DNA of 64,000 bases from Pseudomonas fluorescens. Lineage in GTDB: Bacteria > Pseudomonadota > Gammaproteobacteria > Pseudomonadales > Pseudomonadaceae. Of this stretch, positions 1 to 8,189 are shown in pieces. Position 1 is the stretch's first letter. The number at the start of each line of letters is the position of its first letter. Made by a program: the position numbers and the translations under genes. The notes under the pieces are model-generated. The model was not told the DNA's origin. It saw only the letters and a program-made list of their open reading frames with translations, and ran no database searches. The DNA lies in assembly GCF_902497995.1 (NCBI RefSeq), contig NZ_CABVII010000015.1, positions 104,645-168,644 on the forward strand, read 5' to 3'.

Positions 1-182
1 GAACATCGGCGATTCGTAACCTGATCCGTGAAGACAAGGTGGCGCAAATGTACTCGTCGATTCAGACCGGGGGGTCGATCGGGATGCAGACGCTGGACAT
101 GTGCCTGAAGGATCTGGTGAACAAGGGCTTGATCAGCCGTGAGCATGCGCGGGAGAAGGCGCGGTCACCGGATAGTTTTTGA
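1..182 (+). CDS. pilT: PilT twitching motility ATPase, C-terminal end (partial)
   Basis: Only the last 59 codons are in the window; the frame is open from base 3 and stops with TGA at 180-182. The visible residues include RNLIREDKVAQMYSSIQTGG and the ending SREHAREKARSPDSF, which match the C-terminus of PilT, the hexameric ATPase that retracts type IV pili. The family residues around AIRNLIRE belong to the conserved C-terminal signature of retraction ATPases. PilU is the main alternative, but the SIGMQTLDMCLKDLV stretch fits PilT better from memory. The catalytic Walker motifs lie upstream of the window. The chemosensory cluster that controls pilus retraction begins only 8 kb downstream. Confidence 0.85.
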   Translation, partial: TSAIRNLIREDKVAQMYSSIQTGGSIGMQTLDMCLKDLVNKGLISREHAREKARSPDSF

Positions 183-208
183 GGGGGATTTGTAGCGCTT
201 TCAAAGAC

Positions 209-292
209 GCCTTCGCGAGCAAGTCGAATCGTCGCACCGCCGCTCCCACAGGGGTACGCATTCCAATGTGGGAGCGGGCTTGCCCGCGAAGA
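209..292. repeat. REP pair, long-form left arm
   Basis: Inverted pair: CTTCGCGAGCAAG...CGCTCCCACAG, then GTGGGAGCGGGCTTG...CGCGAA. The left arm carries the extra block TCGAATCGTCGCACCGC between the two halves of the core. It sits between the convergent ends of pilT and the NlpC/P60 gene. Confidence 0.85.
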
Positions 293-339
293 GGGCGTTA
301 TGTTCGACACGACTTTTGGGTTATGCCCGGGAGCTCGGA

Positions 340-966
340 TCAGCGCTGAACAACCTGTATGGCGTTCTGCTCTTTCGGCAGGACCCGCTTGGCAACCACG
401 TAGTGTTTTTCCCAATACGGTTTCTTCAGGGTGTCGATGCTTACCGACTTGCCACGGCGTGGTGCGTGGATAAAGCGGTCGTTGCCCAGGTAGATGGCAA
501 CATGATTGACCCTGCGACTCTTGATGTTGAAGAAAATCAGGTCGCCAGGCTTCAGATCCTTGCGATCGACTTTCTCGCCATGACCACTGGCCATGGCGTT
601 CGACGTGCGCGGCAGGTCAAAAGTAGCGTCATTGAACGCGTATTTCACCAGGCCGCTGCAATCGAAACCTTTGCTTGGGCTGCTGCCGCCCCAACGGTAC
701 GGAGTACCGAGCACGTTTACCGCACGGCTCAGCACATTGCTGCTTTCCTTGGTCGCCATTGGCGGAACCAGGCTGCTCTTGTTCTTGCTGGTGCTCAGGT
801 AAGGGGAGCGTGGTCCGGCTTTTTTGTACTTGCTCGATGGAACGGATGAATGGGTTTTCGGGGTGTAACCATTAACGTTTGGAAGACGTTGCTCACGGTT
901 GGTGGCGTGGGCGGCCAGGGGCAATAATAGGCAAATGGTTAGCCATGTCTTGAAAAATGGACGCAT
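340..966 (-). CDS. NlpC/P60 (C40) cell-wall peptidase, exported
   Basis: A 208-residue protein with an N-terminal signal peptide (hydrophobic TWLTICLLLPLAAHA) and a C-terminal NlpC/P60 domain. The catalytic triad is visible as Cys103 in FDCSGLVKY, His155 in VNHVAIYLG and His167 in RFIHAPR. Members hydrolyse peptide bonds in peptidoglycan stem peptides in the periplasm. The region between signal and domain (about residues 22-70) is Ser/Lys-rich and probably disordered. I chose the ATG at 966, which places the hydrophobic segment at the N-terminus; an in-frame start 10 codons upstream would put a charged stretch before it. The substrate and physiological role are not shown by the sequence. Confidence 0.85.
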   Translation of the reverse strand: MRPFFKTWLTICLLLPLAAHATNREQRLPNVNGYTPKTHSSVPSSKYKKAGPRSPYLSTSKNKSSLVPPMATKESSNVLSRAVNVLGTPYRWGGSSPSKGFDCSGLVKYAFNDATFDLPRTSNAMASGHGEKVDRKDLKPGDLIFFNIKSRRVNHVAIYLGNDRFIHAPRRGKSVSIDTLKKPYWEKHYVVAKRVLPKEQNAIQVVQR

Positions 967-1217
967 TAGGCAGGGCTCGTATGGGTGAACGCGCAACTTT
1001 ATAACAGCTTTTTTGTCTTTTTAGAGTCCGTTGGTCGATTCGGAAGAGGCGCAACGGAACCAAATTCGCAAAAAACGGACGCGGCTGCCGGAAATAATTC
1101 TTTTGCGAACAAGGCCTTGGCGAAAAGTAAGGTCGGCAGTTGCCATGCGTCGGCCAGCTTTAAAAAAGTCACAAAGTTTTAAAGAATATTTATCTATCGT
1201 GTGAATCGAGGTCCTCC

Positions 1218-1649
1218 ATGAACACCTATCAACACCCCGTTCCGCATCAGGACACCCACAGCAAAGTGATCGGATACCTGTTGTGGATTTTCGGTTTTAC
1301 CGGGGCCCACCGCTTCTATTACGGCAAGCCGGTGACCGGTACGATCTGGTTTTTCACCTTCGGTTTGCTGGGTATCGGTTGGCTGATCGATTTGTTTCTG
1401 ATCCCGGCCATGGACCGTGAGGCGGACTTGCGATTTACCGCCGGGCCTATCGAGTACAACGTCGCCTGGATTCTGCTGACGTTTCTTGGGGTATTCGGCG
1501 TACACCGGATGTACCAGGGCAAATGGATCAGCGGCTTGCTGTACCTGGTGACGGGCGGGTTGTTCTTTCTGGGGGTGTTGTATGACTTCTGGACGCTGAA
1601 TGATCAGGTGTCGATTCGCAATGCGCAGGACAGAGGCGCCTTCCAGTAA
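1218..1649 (+). CDS. TM2 domain membrane protein
   Basis: A 143-residue protein with two TM2-type repeats: GFTGAHRFYYGKPVTG...GIGWLIDLFLIPAM near residues 25-65 and GVFGVHRMYQGKWISG...YDFWTLNDQ near residues 90-135. The hallmark G-x-H-R-F/M-Y-x-G turn and the paired hydrophobic helices with a trailing aspartate are present in both halves. TM2 proteins are small inner-membrane proteins of mostly unknown function. The ATG at 1218 follows GAGG at 1207-1210, a reasonable ribosome binding site. It stands alone between two REP-containing spacers, so context gives no hint of a partner. The two-fold internal repeat suggests a duplication within the gene. Confidence 0.85.
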   Translation: MNTYQHPVPHQDTHSKVIGYLLWIFGFTGAHRFYYGKPVTGTIWFFTFGLLGIGWLIDLFLIPAMDREADLRFTAGPIEYNVAWILLTFLGVFGVHRMYQGKWISGLLYLVTGGLFFLGVLYDFWTLNDQVSIRNAQDRGAFQ

Positions 1650-1651
1650 GC

Positions 1652-1747
1652 CATCGCGGGCAAGCCCGCTCCCACATTGGAACTCGGGTGTTCACAACAT
1701 CTGTGTTCACCGCAAATTTAATGTGGGAGCGGGCTTGCTCGCGAATG
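1652..1747. repeat. REP pair
   Basis: Two oppositely oriented copies: CGCGGGCAAGCCCGCTCCCAC at the left and GTGGGAGCGGGCTTGCTCGCG at the right, about 40 bases apart, between the convergent TM2 gene and pyrC'. Confidence 0.85.
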
Positions 1748-1761
1748 CAGGCGACTCGGTC

Positions 1762-3033
1762 TTAAGCCTGGTGGCTGATACGCCCGTCTACCAAGGTGTA
1801 ACGCACCACACCCGGCAGGCTGTGACCCATGAACGGGCAATTTTCACCCTTGGACAGCCAGGTTTCGCCGGCCACGGTCGAGGCTGCAGGGTCGAACAGC
1901 ACAATATCCGCTGCACCGCCCACCGCCAACTTGCCCGCCGGCAGGCGTAATGCCTCGGCAGGTCCGGCGCTCAAGCGTGCAAGCAGGGTCGGCAGGTCGA
2001 GCAAGCCGTCTTCCACCAACGTCATCGCCAGTGGCAGCAACAACTCAACGCTGCTGATGCCCGGCTCGGTGGCACCGAACGGCGCCAGTTTCGCATCCCG
2101 CTCGTGTGGCTGGTGATGGCTGGAGATGGCCGAGATCACGCCAGACTTCACCGCCTCACGCAGGCCATCGCGGTCGGCGCGGGTGCGCAGCGGCGGCTGG
2201 ACGTGATAGAGGCTGCTGAAGCCGATCAGCGCTTCATCCGTCAAAATCAACTGGTACAGGGCGACATCGGCGGTCACTGGTAGCCCGCGTGCCTGGGCCT
2301 GGGCGATCAGGGCCACGCCGCGAGCGCTGGTGAGCTGGCTGAAATGCGCGCGCACGCCGCTTTGCTCGACCAGCAACAGATCCCGGGCCAGGGCCACGGT
2401 CTCGGCGGTTTCCGGAATGCCCGGCAAACCGAGGAAACTGGCGGTCGGGCCTTCATGGGCCAGGCCACCTTCGGCCAGGTCATGGTCCTGGGAGTTGAAC
2501 ATCACCGTCAGGTCGAACGTTGCCGCGTATTCCAGCGCCCGGCACAGAGTACGGGTGCTGCGGAAACTCTCCAGGCCATTGCCGAAAGCCACGCAGCCGG
2601 CATCGCGCAAAGCCACGAGTTCTGCAAGCTGTTCGCCGTCCAGGCCTTTGCTCAAGGCGCCAATCGGATAAACCTTGGCGTTGCCGGCCTCGCGGGCGCG
2701 ATCGAGGATCAGTTCGGCCACGGCCGAGGTGTCCAGCACCGGTTTGGTCTTCGGTGGGCAGCACAGGCTGGTCACGCCACCGGCCGCTGCGGCGCGGGTT
2801 TCGCTGATGATCGAACCTTTGCGGCTGTAGCCCGGTTCGCGCAGGGCGACGTTCAGGTCAACCAGGCCCGGCGCGGCCACCAGGCCTTGGGCATCGATGG
2901 TGTCGACGGCGACAAAACCGGCCGGTGCGGCGCCAATGGCGACGATCTTGCAGGCTTCAACGTGGATATCAGTCACTTGATCCAGGCCGCTGCTTGGATC
3001 GATAACGCGGGCGCCGAGAATGCTGAGCTTCAC
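1762..3033 (-). CDS. pyrC': Dihydroorotase-like PyrC' (inactive subunit)
   Basis: A 423-residue amidohydrolase-fold protein overlapping pyrB by 4 bases. In active dihydroorotases the metal-binding motif reads D-x-H-x-H-L-R; here the matching segment is DLNVALREPG, so both zinc-binding histidines are gone. In Pseudomonas such PyrC' proteins are known to be needed for assembly of the aspartate transcarbamoylase dodecamer rather than for dihydroorotase activity, and that role is likely here. The operon order pyrR-pyrB-pyrC' on the minus strand supports it. A genuine dihydroorotase should be encoded elsewhere in the genome. No frameshift or truncation is visible. Confidence 0.9.
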   Translation of the reverse strand: MKLSILGARVIDPSSGLDQVTDIHVEACKIVAIGAAPAGFVAVDTIDAQGLVAAPGLVDLNVALREPGYSRKGSIISETRAAAAGGVTSLCCPPKTKPVLDTSAVAELILDRAREAGNAKVYPIGALSKGLDGEQLAELVALRDAGCVAFGNGLESFRSTRTLCRALEYAATFDLTVMFNSQDHDLAEGGLAHEGPTASFLGLPGIPETAETVALARDLLLVEQSGVRAHFSQLTSARGVALIAQAQARGLPVTADVALYQLILTDEALIGFSSLYHVQPPLRTRADRDGLREAVKSGVISAISSHHQPHERDAKLAPFGATEPGISSVELLLPLAMTLVEDGLLDLPTLLARLSAGPAEALRLPAGKLAVGGAADIVLFDPAASTVAGETWLSKGENCPFMGHSLPGVVRYTLVDGRISHQA

Positions 3034-4034
3034 TGGGCGTTCTCCTGCTCGAATTGGCGCTGGGCAGTCTGCCCGCTCATGGCCATGGACAGCACGGCCA
3101 TACGAATCGCGATGCCGTAGGTCACCTGGTTGAGGATCACCGAGTGCGGGCCGTCCGCCACGGCGGACTCAATCTCCACCCCACGGTTGATCGGTCCAGG
3201 ATGCATGACGATGGCATCCGGTTTGGCGCCGGCCAGGCGGGCGGTGGTCAGGCCGAACAGGCGGTAGAACTCGCCTTCGCTCGGCAGCAGGCCACCGGTC
3301 ATGCGTTCGCGCTGCAGGCGCAGCATGATCACCACGTCGACGTCTTTCAGGCCTTCGGTCATGTCGGTGTAGACCTTCACCCCGTATTGCTCGATGCCGA
3401 TCGGCAGCAGGGTTTTCGGCGCAATCACGCGGATGTCCGGGCAGCCGAGGGTTTTCAGGGCCAGCATGTTCGAGCGCGCTACCCGCGAATGCAGGATGTC
3501 GCCGACGATGGCCACCGAGAGGTTTTCGAAGCCGCCCTTGTGCCGACGGATCGTGAGCATGTCGAGCATGCCCTGGGTCGGGTGGGCATGCCGGCCGTCG
3601 CCACCATTGATGATCGCCACTTGCGGGCAGACGTGCTCGGCAATGAAGTGGGCCGCGCCGGAATCACCGTGACGCACGACGAACATGTCGGCGGCCATGG
3701 CTTCCAGGTTGCGCAGGGTATCGAGCAGGGTTTCACCCTTGCTCGCCGACGATGTGGACACGTTGAGGGTGATCACGTCGGCCGACAGCCGCTGGGCCGC
3801 CAGTTCGAAGGTGGTGCGGGTGCGGGTGGAGTTCTCGAAGAACACGTTGCACACGGTCTTGCCACGCAGCAACGGGACTTTCTTCACCGCCCGTGCGCCG
3901 ACTTCGAGGAACGAATCCGCGGTGTCGAGGATTTCCGTCAGCAACTCGCGGCGCAGACCGTCGAGCGAGAGGAAGTGGCGCAGCTGGCCCTGATCATTGA
4001 GCTGCAGCGGGCGCTTGGTTTCTAGAGGCGTCAT
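3030..4034 (-). CDS. pyrB: Aspartate carbamoyltransferase catalytic subunit
   Basis: A 334-residue protein that condenses carbamoyl phosphate with aspartate in the committed step of UMP synthesis. The carbamoyl-phosphate site FFENSTRTRTTFELA, the SSASKGETL loop and the HPGPINRGVE motif are all present. The N-terminus is longer than that of E. coli PyrB, as expected for the Pseudomonas class A enzyme that binds nucleotide effectors there and forms a complex with PyrC'. The ATG at 4034 was chosen over a TTG six codons upstream. It overlaps pyrC' by 4 bases and follows pyrR after 27 bases, so the three form one operon. Confidence 0.95.
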   Translation of the reverse strand: MTPLETKRPLQLNDQGQLRHFLSLDGLRRELLTEILDTADSFLEVGARAVKKVPLLRGKTVCNVFFENSTRTRTTFELAAQRLSADVITLNVSTSSASKGETLLDTLRNLEAMAADMFVVRHGDSGAAHFIAEHVCPQVAIINGGDGRHAHPTQGMLDMLTIRRHKGGFENLSVAIVGDILHSRVARSNMLALKTLGCPDIRVIAPKTLLPIGIEQYGVKVYTDMTEGLKDVDVVIMLRLQRERMTGGLLPSEGEFYRLFGLTTARLAGAKPDAIVMHPGPINRGVEIESAVADGPHSVILNQVTYGIAIRMAVLSMAMSGQTAQRQFEQENAQ

Positions 4035-4061
4035 CGCGAGGGGGACTCTCAATAGGGCGAA

Positions 4062-4565
4062 TTAAAAGGCGAGGTCTTGCAGTTCGAGCTTGAGCTCCGG
4101 ACCGGACAGCTTCACGCGCTCGTGGGCTGCCAGAGACAGGGTCGCGCCCACTACATCCGGGCGAATCGGCAACTCGCCGGCGTCCAGATCCAGCAGGCAG
4201 ACCAACGTCACGCTGGCCGGGCGGCCGTAGTCGAAGAGTTCATTCAGGGCGGCGCGGATGGTTCGGCCACTCATCAGCACGTCGTCGATCAGCACCAAAT
4301 GCTGGCCTTCGATCTCGAAGGGCAGGGCAGACGGACGCACTTGCGGGTGCAGGCCGTTCTGGCTGAAGTCGTCACGGTAGAAGGAAACGTCCAGCGTGCC
4401 CAAGGGCGAGTCGCTGCCCAGTTCGTCGAGCAACGCCTGGGCGACCCAGATGCCGCCGGTTCGAATGCCGATGTAACGCGGTTCGTTGATGCCACGGTGT
4501 TCCAGATGGTCCTTGAGGCGGATCGCCATCTGGCTGATCAGTTCGCCGGGATTAGGCAGGCTCAT
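4062..4565 (-). CDS. pyrR: Bifunctional PyrR: pyr regulator / uracil phosphoribosyltransferase
   Basis: A 167-residue phosphoribosyltransferase. The PRPP-binding signature VLIDDVLMSGRT is near residue 95, and YIGIRTGGIWVA is the first phosphate loop. PyrR proteins sense UMP and PRPP and control pyr operons; in Pseudomonas it precedes pyrB. The ATG at 4565 follows GAAGGAGC at an ideal distance, so the longer in-frame extension upstream is rejected. It is the first gene of the pyrR-pyrB-pyrC' operon. No obvious attenuator of the Bacillus kind was seen in the 108-base spacer upstream, so the mode of regulation here is not clear from sequence. Confidence 0.92.
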   Translation of the reverse strand: MSLPNPGELISQMAIRLKDHLEHRGINEPRYIGIRTGGIWVAQALLDELGSDSPLGTLDVSFYRDDFSQNGLHPQVRPSALPFEIEGQHLVLIDDVLMSGRTIRAALNELFDYGRPASVTLVCLLDLDAGELPIRPDVVGATLSLAAHERVKLSGPELKLELQDLAF

Positions 4566-4673
4566 GGTTTGCTCCTTCTTCGGCCCGAGCCCAGCATTTG
4601 GGGTATAGCGCTTGGGCGGGGCTCGGGTTGTAGCTAATAGAGACGCGCAGCGGCTCATCAGGATCTGTGGGGG

Positions 4674-5111
4674 TCAGGATTCGAACAGCGCGGTGTTTTC
4701 GTCGAGCCAGCCTTGCAGCAGCAGGGCGGCGGCAATGGCGTCGACCGGATTGTCGCGGTAACTGCCCTTTTGCCCGCCGCGATCACGCCGCTCGCCCTTG
4801 GCTTCGAAGGTGGTCAGGCGTTCGTCGTGGGTATAGAAGGGCAGGTTGTAACGGCCATTCAGGCGCCGGGCGAATTTTTCCGCCCGCAGGCACATGTCGC
4901 TCGGTGTGCCGTCCATGTTCAATGGCAGGCCGACCACCACGGCATCGGGTTTCCACTCCTTGATCAGCGCTTCGACCTGATTCCAGTCGGGAATGCCGTT
5001 CTGTGCCTTCAAGGTGCACAGCTCGCGAGCCTGGCCGGTAATCACCTGGCCGACCGCGACGCCGATCTGTTTGGTGCCATAGTCGAAACCCAGAATCAAC
5101 CGCAGGGCCAT
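4674..5111 (-). CDS. ruvX: Holliday junction resolvase-like RuvX (YqgF)
   Basis: A 145-residue protein with the RNase-H-fold signature LGFDYGTKQIGVAVG at the N-terminus, VVGLPLNMDG in the middle and YTHDERLTT, ending with a conserved DAIAAALLLQGWL helix. The family is a putative Holliday junction resolvase and is also implicated in pre-16S rRNA 5' end maturation. Catalytic acidic residues (Asp near position 9, Glu in DERLTT, Asp in DAIAA) are visible. Its start overlaps the stop of algH by one base, which shows translational coupling. The algH-ruvX-pyrR order is the standard one in gamma-proteobacteria. Confidence 0.92.
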   Translation of the reverse strand: MALRLILGFDYGTKQIGVAVGQVITGQARELCTLKAQNGIPDWNQVEALIKEWKPDAVVVGLPLNMDGTPSDMCLRAEKFARRLNGRYNLPFYTHDERLTTFEAKGERRDRGGQKGSYRDNPVDAIAAALLLQGWLDENTALFES

Positions 5112-5683
5112 CAGGCGTGCCCCGCCTGGCTGGTCAGCAGGTTGAGATTGATGCCCAAGTGTTTGGCCGCCGCTTCCAGGCGCAATTCACTGCTGGTATT
5201 GAACAGGATGTCGGCGTCGAACGGGCAGGTCAGCCAGGCATTGTCGGCCAGTTCGGCCTCCAGTTGCCCGGCTTCCCAACCGGCGTAGCCCAGGATGATC
5301 ACGCTTTTCGCGGGGCCGACGCCGTCGGCGATGGCGAACAGCACGTCCTGGGAGGTCGACAAAGACAGCTCGCCTTCCAGATCAACGGTCGCCTGAAAGG
5401 TTTTTCCCGACGGATGCAGGACAAAGCCGCGATCGGTCTGCACCGGCCCGCCGATAAAGATCGGCACATGCTGGCAGAGGGCCGGCGGTTCGATGTCGGG
5501 GCGCAATTGTTCGAGGATATCGGCCAGGTTCAGGTCTTGCGGACGGTTGACCACCAGCCCCATGGCACCATTGGCCGTGTGCTCGACGATGTAGGTCAAG
5601 GTGTGCGCAAAGTTCGGGTCGGCCATGTGTGGCATGGCGATCAGGAAGTGATGCTTGAGGTAGCTGGGGCTGACGTTCTTCAT
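5111..5683 (-). CDS. algH: YqgE/AlgH family protein (UPF0301)
   Basis: A 190-residue protein with the family signatures HHFLIAMPHMADPNF at the N-terminus, VNRPQDLNLADIL, FIGGPVQTDRGFVLH and GYAGWEAGQLEAEL. AlgH was named for an influence on alginate synthesis in P. aeruginosa, but its biochemical function is not established. The ATG at 5683 gives the family-typical start MKNVSPSYLKHHF; the 12 extra codons upstream are not conserved. It is the first gene of the algH-ruvX pair. The protein has no signal peptide or membrane segment, so it should be cytoplasmic. Confidence 0.9.
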   Translation of the reverse strand: MKNVSPSYLKHHFLIAMPHMADPNFAHTLTYIVEHTANGAMGLVVNRPQDLNLADILEQLRPDIEPPALCQHVPIFIGGPVQTDRGFVLHPSGKTFQATVDLEGELSLSTSQDVLFAIADGVGPAKSVIILGYAGWEAGQLEAELADNAWLTCPFDADILFNTSSELRLEAAAKHLGINLNLLTSQAGHA

Positions 5684-5756
5684 GAGCGCTAGTGTGGCGT
5701 TGGAGGGGCGAACTGACAAGCCGGGGATGGCGCAATTTCCCAGCCGACGAAGATCA

Positions 5757-5851
5757 ACTGTGGGAGCGGGCTTGCTCGCGAAGGCTGCGTGTCAGTCGAC
5801 ATGAATGCTGAATGACACACCGCCTTCGCGAGCAAGCCCGCTCCCACAGGG
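5757..5851. repeat. REP pair
   Basis: GTGGGAGCGGGCTTGCTCGCGAAGGC at the left and CTTCGCGAGCAAGCCCGCTCCCACAG at the right, facing each other around a loop containing GTGTCAGTCGACATGAATGC. It lies between tonB-like and algH, both minus strand. Confidence 0.88.
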
Positions 5852-5863
5852 GTTCTGCGGTGT

Positions 5864-6763
5864 TCAGTTGCTGGAGAGTCGGTCGCCGCGGGCGAATTTC
5901 CAGGTGCGGATGATTTCCAGCCGGTCGATGTCCGACAAATCCCCGGTAAACGGCGAGAACGGCGCCGCCAGCCGCACAATCCGCTGCGCCGCCTGATCCA
6001 GCAGCGGTTGCCCGGAAGACTCCAGCACCAGCACTTCATACAGTGAGCCGTCGCGGTTGATCGAGACCATCAGGCGCAAATTGCCGTAAATCTGTTTGCG
6101 TCGGGCCTCGTCCGGGTAATTGAGGTTGCCGATGCGCTCGACCTTCTTGCGCCATTCGTCCTTGTACCAGGCGCCCTTGTCGCGCATGGTCGAGGCGGCG
6201 CTCAGGCGGTGGATACGCGGGCGCTTGGCGTATAGCTGTTGTTCGTTGGCCAGTTCCGCTTCAAGGCTGGCGATGTCGCTGGACAGCTGTTCACTGTCGA
6301 ACGTCGGCGCCGCCACCTTGGGTTTGGTGTCGGTCTTGGGTTCTGCGGTTTTGGCCGGGGCTTTTTTCGGTTTGGGCGCGACGGTCGTCACGGCTGCCTT
6401 GGGCGGGGCTTGCTGTACTTCAGGTTTGGCCGCCGGCGGTGGGGTGACTTTGCGCACCTTGTTGTCCTGGAACGGCGCGACCTCGGTGGTCTTGGGAATC
6501 GCCTTCTTATCCAGGGTGCCGCTGCCTTGCTGGTTTTCCTGGGCAAGGAAGTCAGCTTTTTCGGGCTTTTTTTCGCTTTTGAACGTGGCGAGGGTGATTT
6601 CCAGGGTTTTGCTGATCTGCGTGGGTTCGACCATCGTAAAGCCGACACCCAAGAGCAAGGCCAGGTGAATCAGCGCCGCGAGGAACAGGGTAAAACCGAG
6701 GCGATCGACCGGGCGCACACCACGATGGGCGAGTTCAGCGGGCAGATCGGACGGAAGCGTCAT
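5864..6763 (-). CDS. TonB-like energy transducer
   Basis: A 299-residue inner-membrane protein with one N-terminal transmembrane segment (FTLFLAALIHLALLLGVGF, about residues 20-38), a long Pro/Lys/Ala-rich periplasmic linker (about residues 60-160) and a C-terminal TonB domain containing YPDEARRKQIYGNLRLMV and LVLESSGQPLLD. TonB proteins transmit proton-motive force from ExbBD to outer-membrane receptors. There is no exbBD or receptor gene nearby, and the neighbour gshB is unrelated, so its receptor partners are unknown. Start choice is uncertain: ATG at 6763 or ATG at 6775, neither with a strong ribosome binding site. Confidence 0.82.
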   Translation of the reverse strand: MTLPSDLPAELAHRGVRPVDRLGFTLFLAALIHLALLLGVGFTMVEPTQISKTLEITLATFKSEKKPEKADFLAQENQQGSGTLDKKAIPKTTEVAPFQDNKVRKVTPPPAAKPEVQQAPPKAAVTTVAPKPKKAPAKTAEPKTDTKPKVAAPTFDSEQLSSDIASLEAELANEQQLYAKRPRIHRLSAASTMRDKGAWYKDEWRKKVERIGNLNYPDEARRKQIYGNLRLMVSINRDGSLYEVLVLESSGQPLLDQAAQRIVRLAAPFSPFTGDLSDIDRLEIIRTWKFARGDRLSSN

Positions 6764-6827
6764 AAAAACCAACATAGCGTTTTTCACAGGCCGGGCATGA
6801 TAACGCAATGTTGGTTTTTAGCTTCAG

Positions 6828-6903
6828 GCTTCAAGCGGCAAGCGATAAGCTGTCCGCCGCGTGCTTCAAACTTGCGGCTTGAGGCTTGCAGCTTGCAGCT
6901 TCT
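6828..6903. repeat. GCTTCAAGC/GCAAGC-rich repeat at the 3' end of gshB
   Basis: A tract built from short variants of GCTTCA, GGCTTG, GCTTGCAGCTT and AAGCGGCAAGC. It resembles the tandem CAAGCTTGCAGC-type intergenic repeats of Pseudomonas. It spans the last codons and stop of gshB, so it is partly coding. Confidence 0.6.
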
Positions 6904-7837
6904 TCTCGATGGCATCCATCAACAGGCCACCGATGTCGGTGCCGAACGCATTGTCGATCTCGCGAATGCAGGTCGGGCTGGTGACGTTGATTTCCGTCAG
7001 GTGCTCGCCAATCACATCCAGACCGACGAACAGCAGGCCTTTCTCGCGCAGGGTCGGGCCGACTTGTGCCGCGATCCAGCGATCTTTCTCGGTCAGCGGA
7101 CGCGCTTCGCCACGCCCACCGGCGGCCAGGTTGCCCCGGGTTTCGCCCGCCGCCGGGATTCGCGCCAGGCAGTAATCCACCGGTTCGCCATCGATCATCA
7201 GGATGCGTTTGTCGCCATCGACGATGGCCGGCAGGTAACCCTGGATCATGATCTGCTGATTGCCATGCAGGGTCAGGGTTTCGAGGATCACCGACAGGTT
7301 CGGGTGGCCGACGGTGTGACGGAAGATCGACGAACCGCCCATGCCATCCAACGGCTTGAGGATCACATCACCGTGGTGATCGGCGAACTCACGCAATACG
7401 TCCGGGCGACGGCTGACGATGGTCGGCGGTGTGCACTGCGGGAACAGCGTGGCGAATAGTTTCTCGTTGCAGTCGCGCAGGCTTTGCGGCTTGTTGACCA
7501 CCAGTACGCCAGCGCGCTCGGCCTGCTCCAGCAGGTACGTGGAGTAGACGAACTCCATGTCGAACGGCGGGTCCTTGCGCATCAGAATCACGTCCAGGTC
7601 GCTCAGCAGCGCATCCTGCTCGGCGTCCAGTTCGAACCATTTTTCCGGATTGGCGAAGACTTTCAACGGACGCATCCGCGCCCGCGCTTCGCCTTCGGCC
7701 TGGTACAAATCCCGCTGTTCCATATAGAACAGTTCCCAGCCGCGCTTCTGCGCGGCCAGCAGCATGGCCAGCGAGCTATCCTTCTTGTAGGAGATGCTGG
7801 CAATGGGATCCATGACAATCCCGACGCGAACGCTCAT
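6866..7837 (-). CDS. gshB: Glutathione synthetase
   Basis: A 323-residue ATP-grasp enzyme that joins glycine to gamma-glutamylcysteine. Family signatures are VRVGIVMDPIASISYKKDS at the N-terminus, VLMRKDPPFDMEF, KPLDGMGGSSIF (ATP-grasp loop) and EINVTSPTCIREID near the C-terminus. The ATG at 7837 matches the conserved start; a 39-codon upstream extension runs into a REP and is not real. The last dozen residues (KLQAASLKPQV) are encoded by a GCTTGCAGC-type repeat, making the protein slightly longer than the usual 315-320 residues. It lies upstream of the pilG cluster on the opposite strand, a common Pseudomonas arrangement. Confidence 0.95.
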   Translation of the reverse strand: MSVRVGIVMDPIASISYKKDSSLAMLLAAQKRGWELFYMEQRDLYQAEGEARARMRPLKVFANPEKWFELDAEQDALLSDLDVILMRKDPPFDMEFVYSTYLLEQAERAGVLVVNKPQSLRDCNEKLFATLFPQCTPPTIVSRRPDVLREFADHHGDVILKPLDGMGGSSIFRHTVGHPNLSVILETLTLHGNQQIMIQGYLPAIVDGDKRILMIDGEPVDYCLARIPAAGETRGNLAAGGRGEARPLTEKDRWIAAQVGPTLREKGLLFVGLDVIGEHLTEINVTSPTCIREIDNAFGTDIGGLLMDAIEKKLQAASLKPQV

Positions 7838-8189
7838 GGGTGTTTCCTCGAAGATTTGGGGGGCTATGCCGATCCTCTTGTAGGAGCGAGGCTTGCCCGC
7901 GAAGCAGGCGGCACGGTTTTGCAGGCACACCGCGTCATCGTTCTTCGCGGGCAAGCCTCGCTCCTACACAAAAGATCAATCCACAGGACCGTATAAAAGT
8001 GGCGTCAGAGTGGCGCCGAGTGTGTTCCGGGTCAAGGAAAAACCACCACGCCAGTCCCCCGATAGATTGGATCTGGAGACTGTGCTAAAAAGGCTGCCAT
8101 ATCGTGCTGGGCCTTGAACATCAAGGGTTTCAAGCCTGCGGTTAGCGCAAATGGACAATTTGATTCGCAAAGGCGACGGTAGAGCATTT
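7838..8189. other. Divergent spacer gshB/pilG
   Basis: A 352-base divergent spacer. Its gshB half holds a 90-bp REP pair (7879-7968). The remaining 220 bases before pilG should hold the pilG promoter, but I could not pick a convincing sigma-70 or sigma-54 box by eye. No additional gene is seen. Confidence 0.6.
7879..7968. repeat. REP pair, 90 bp, twin of 9562-9651
   Basis: Perfect 25-bp arms (TGTAGGAGCGAGGCTTGCCC... and its reverse complement) around a 40-base loop. The whole 90 bp, loop included, is identical to 9562-9651 except for one base (GTCATC here, GTTATC there). Confidence 0.9.
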
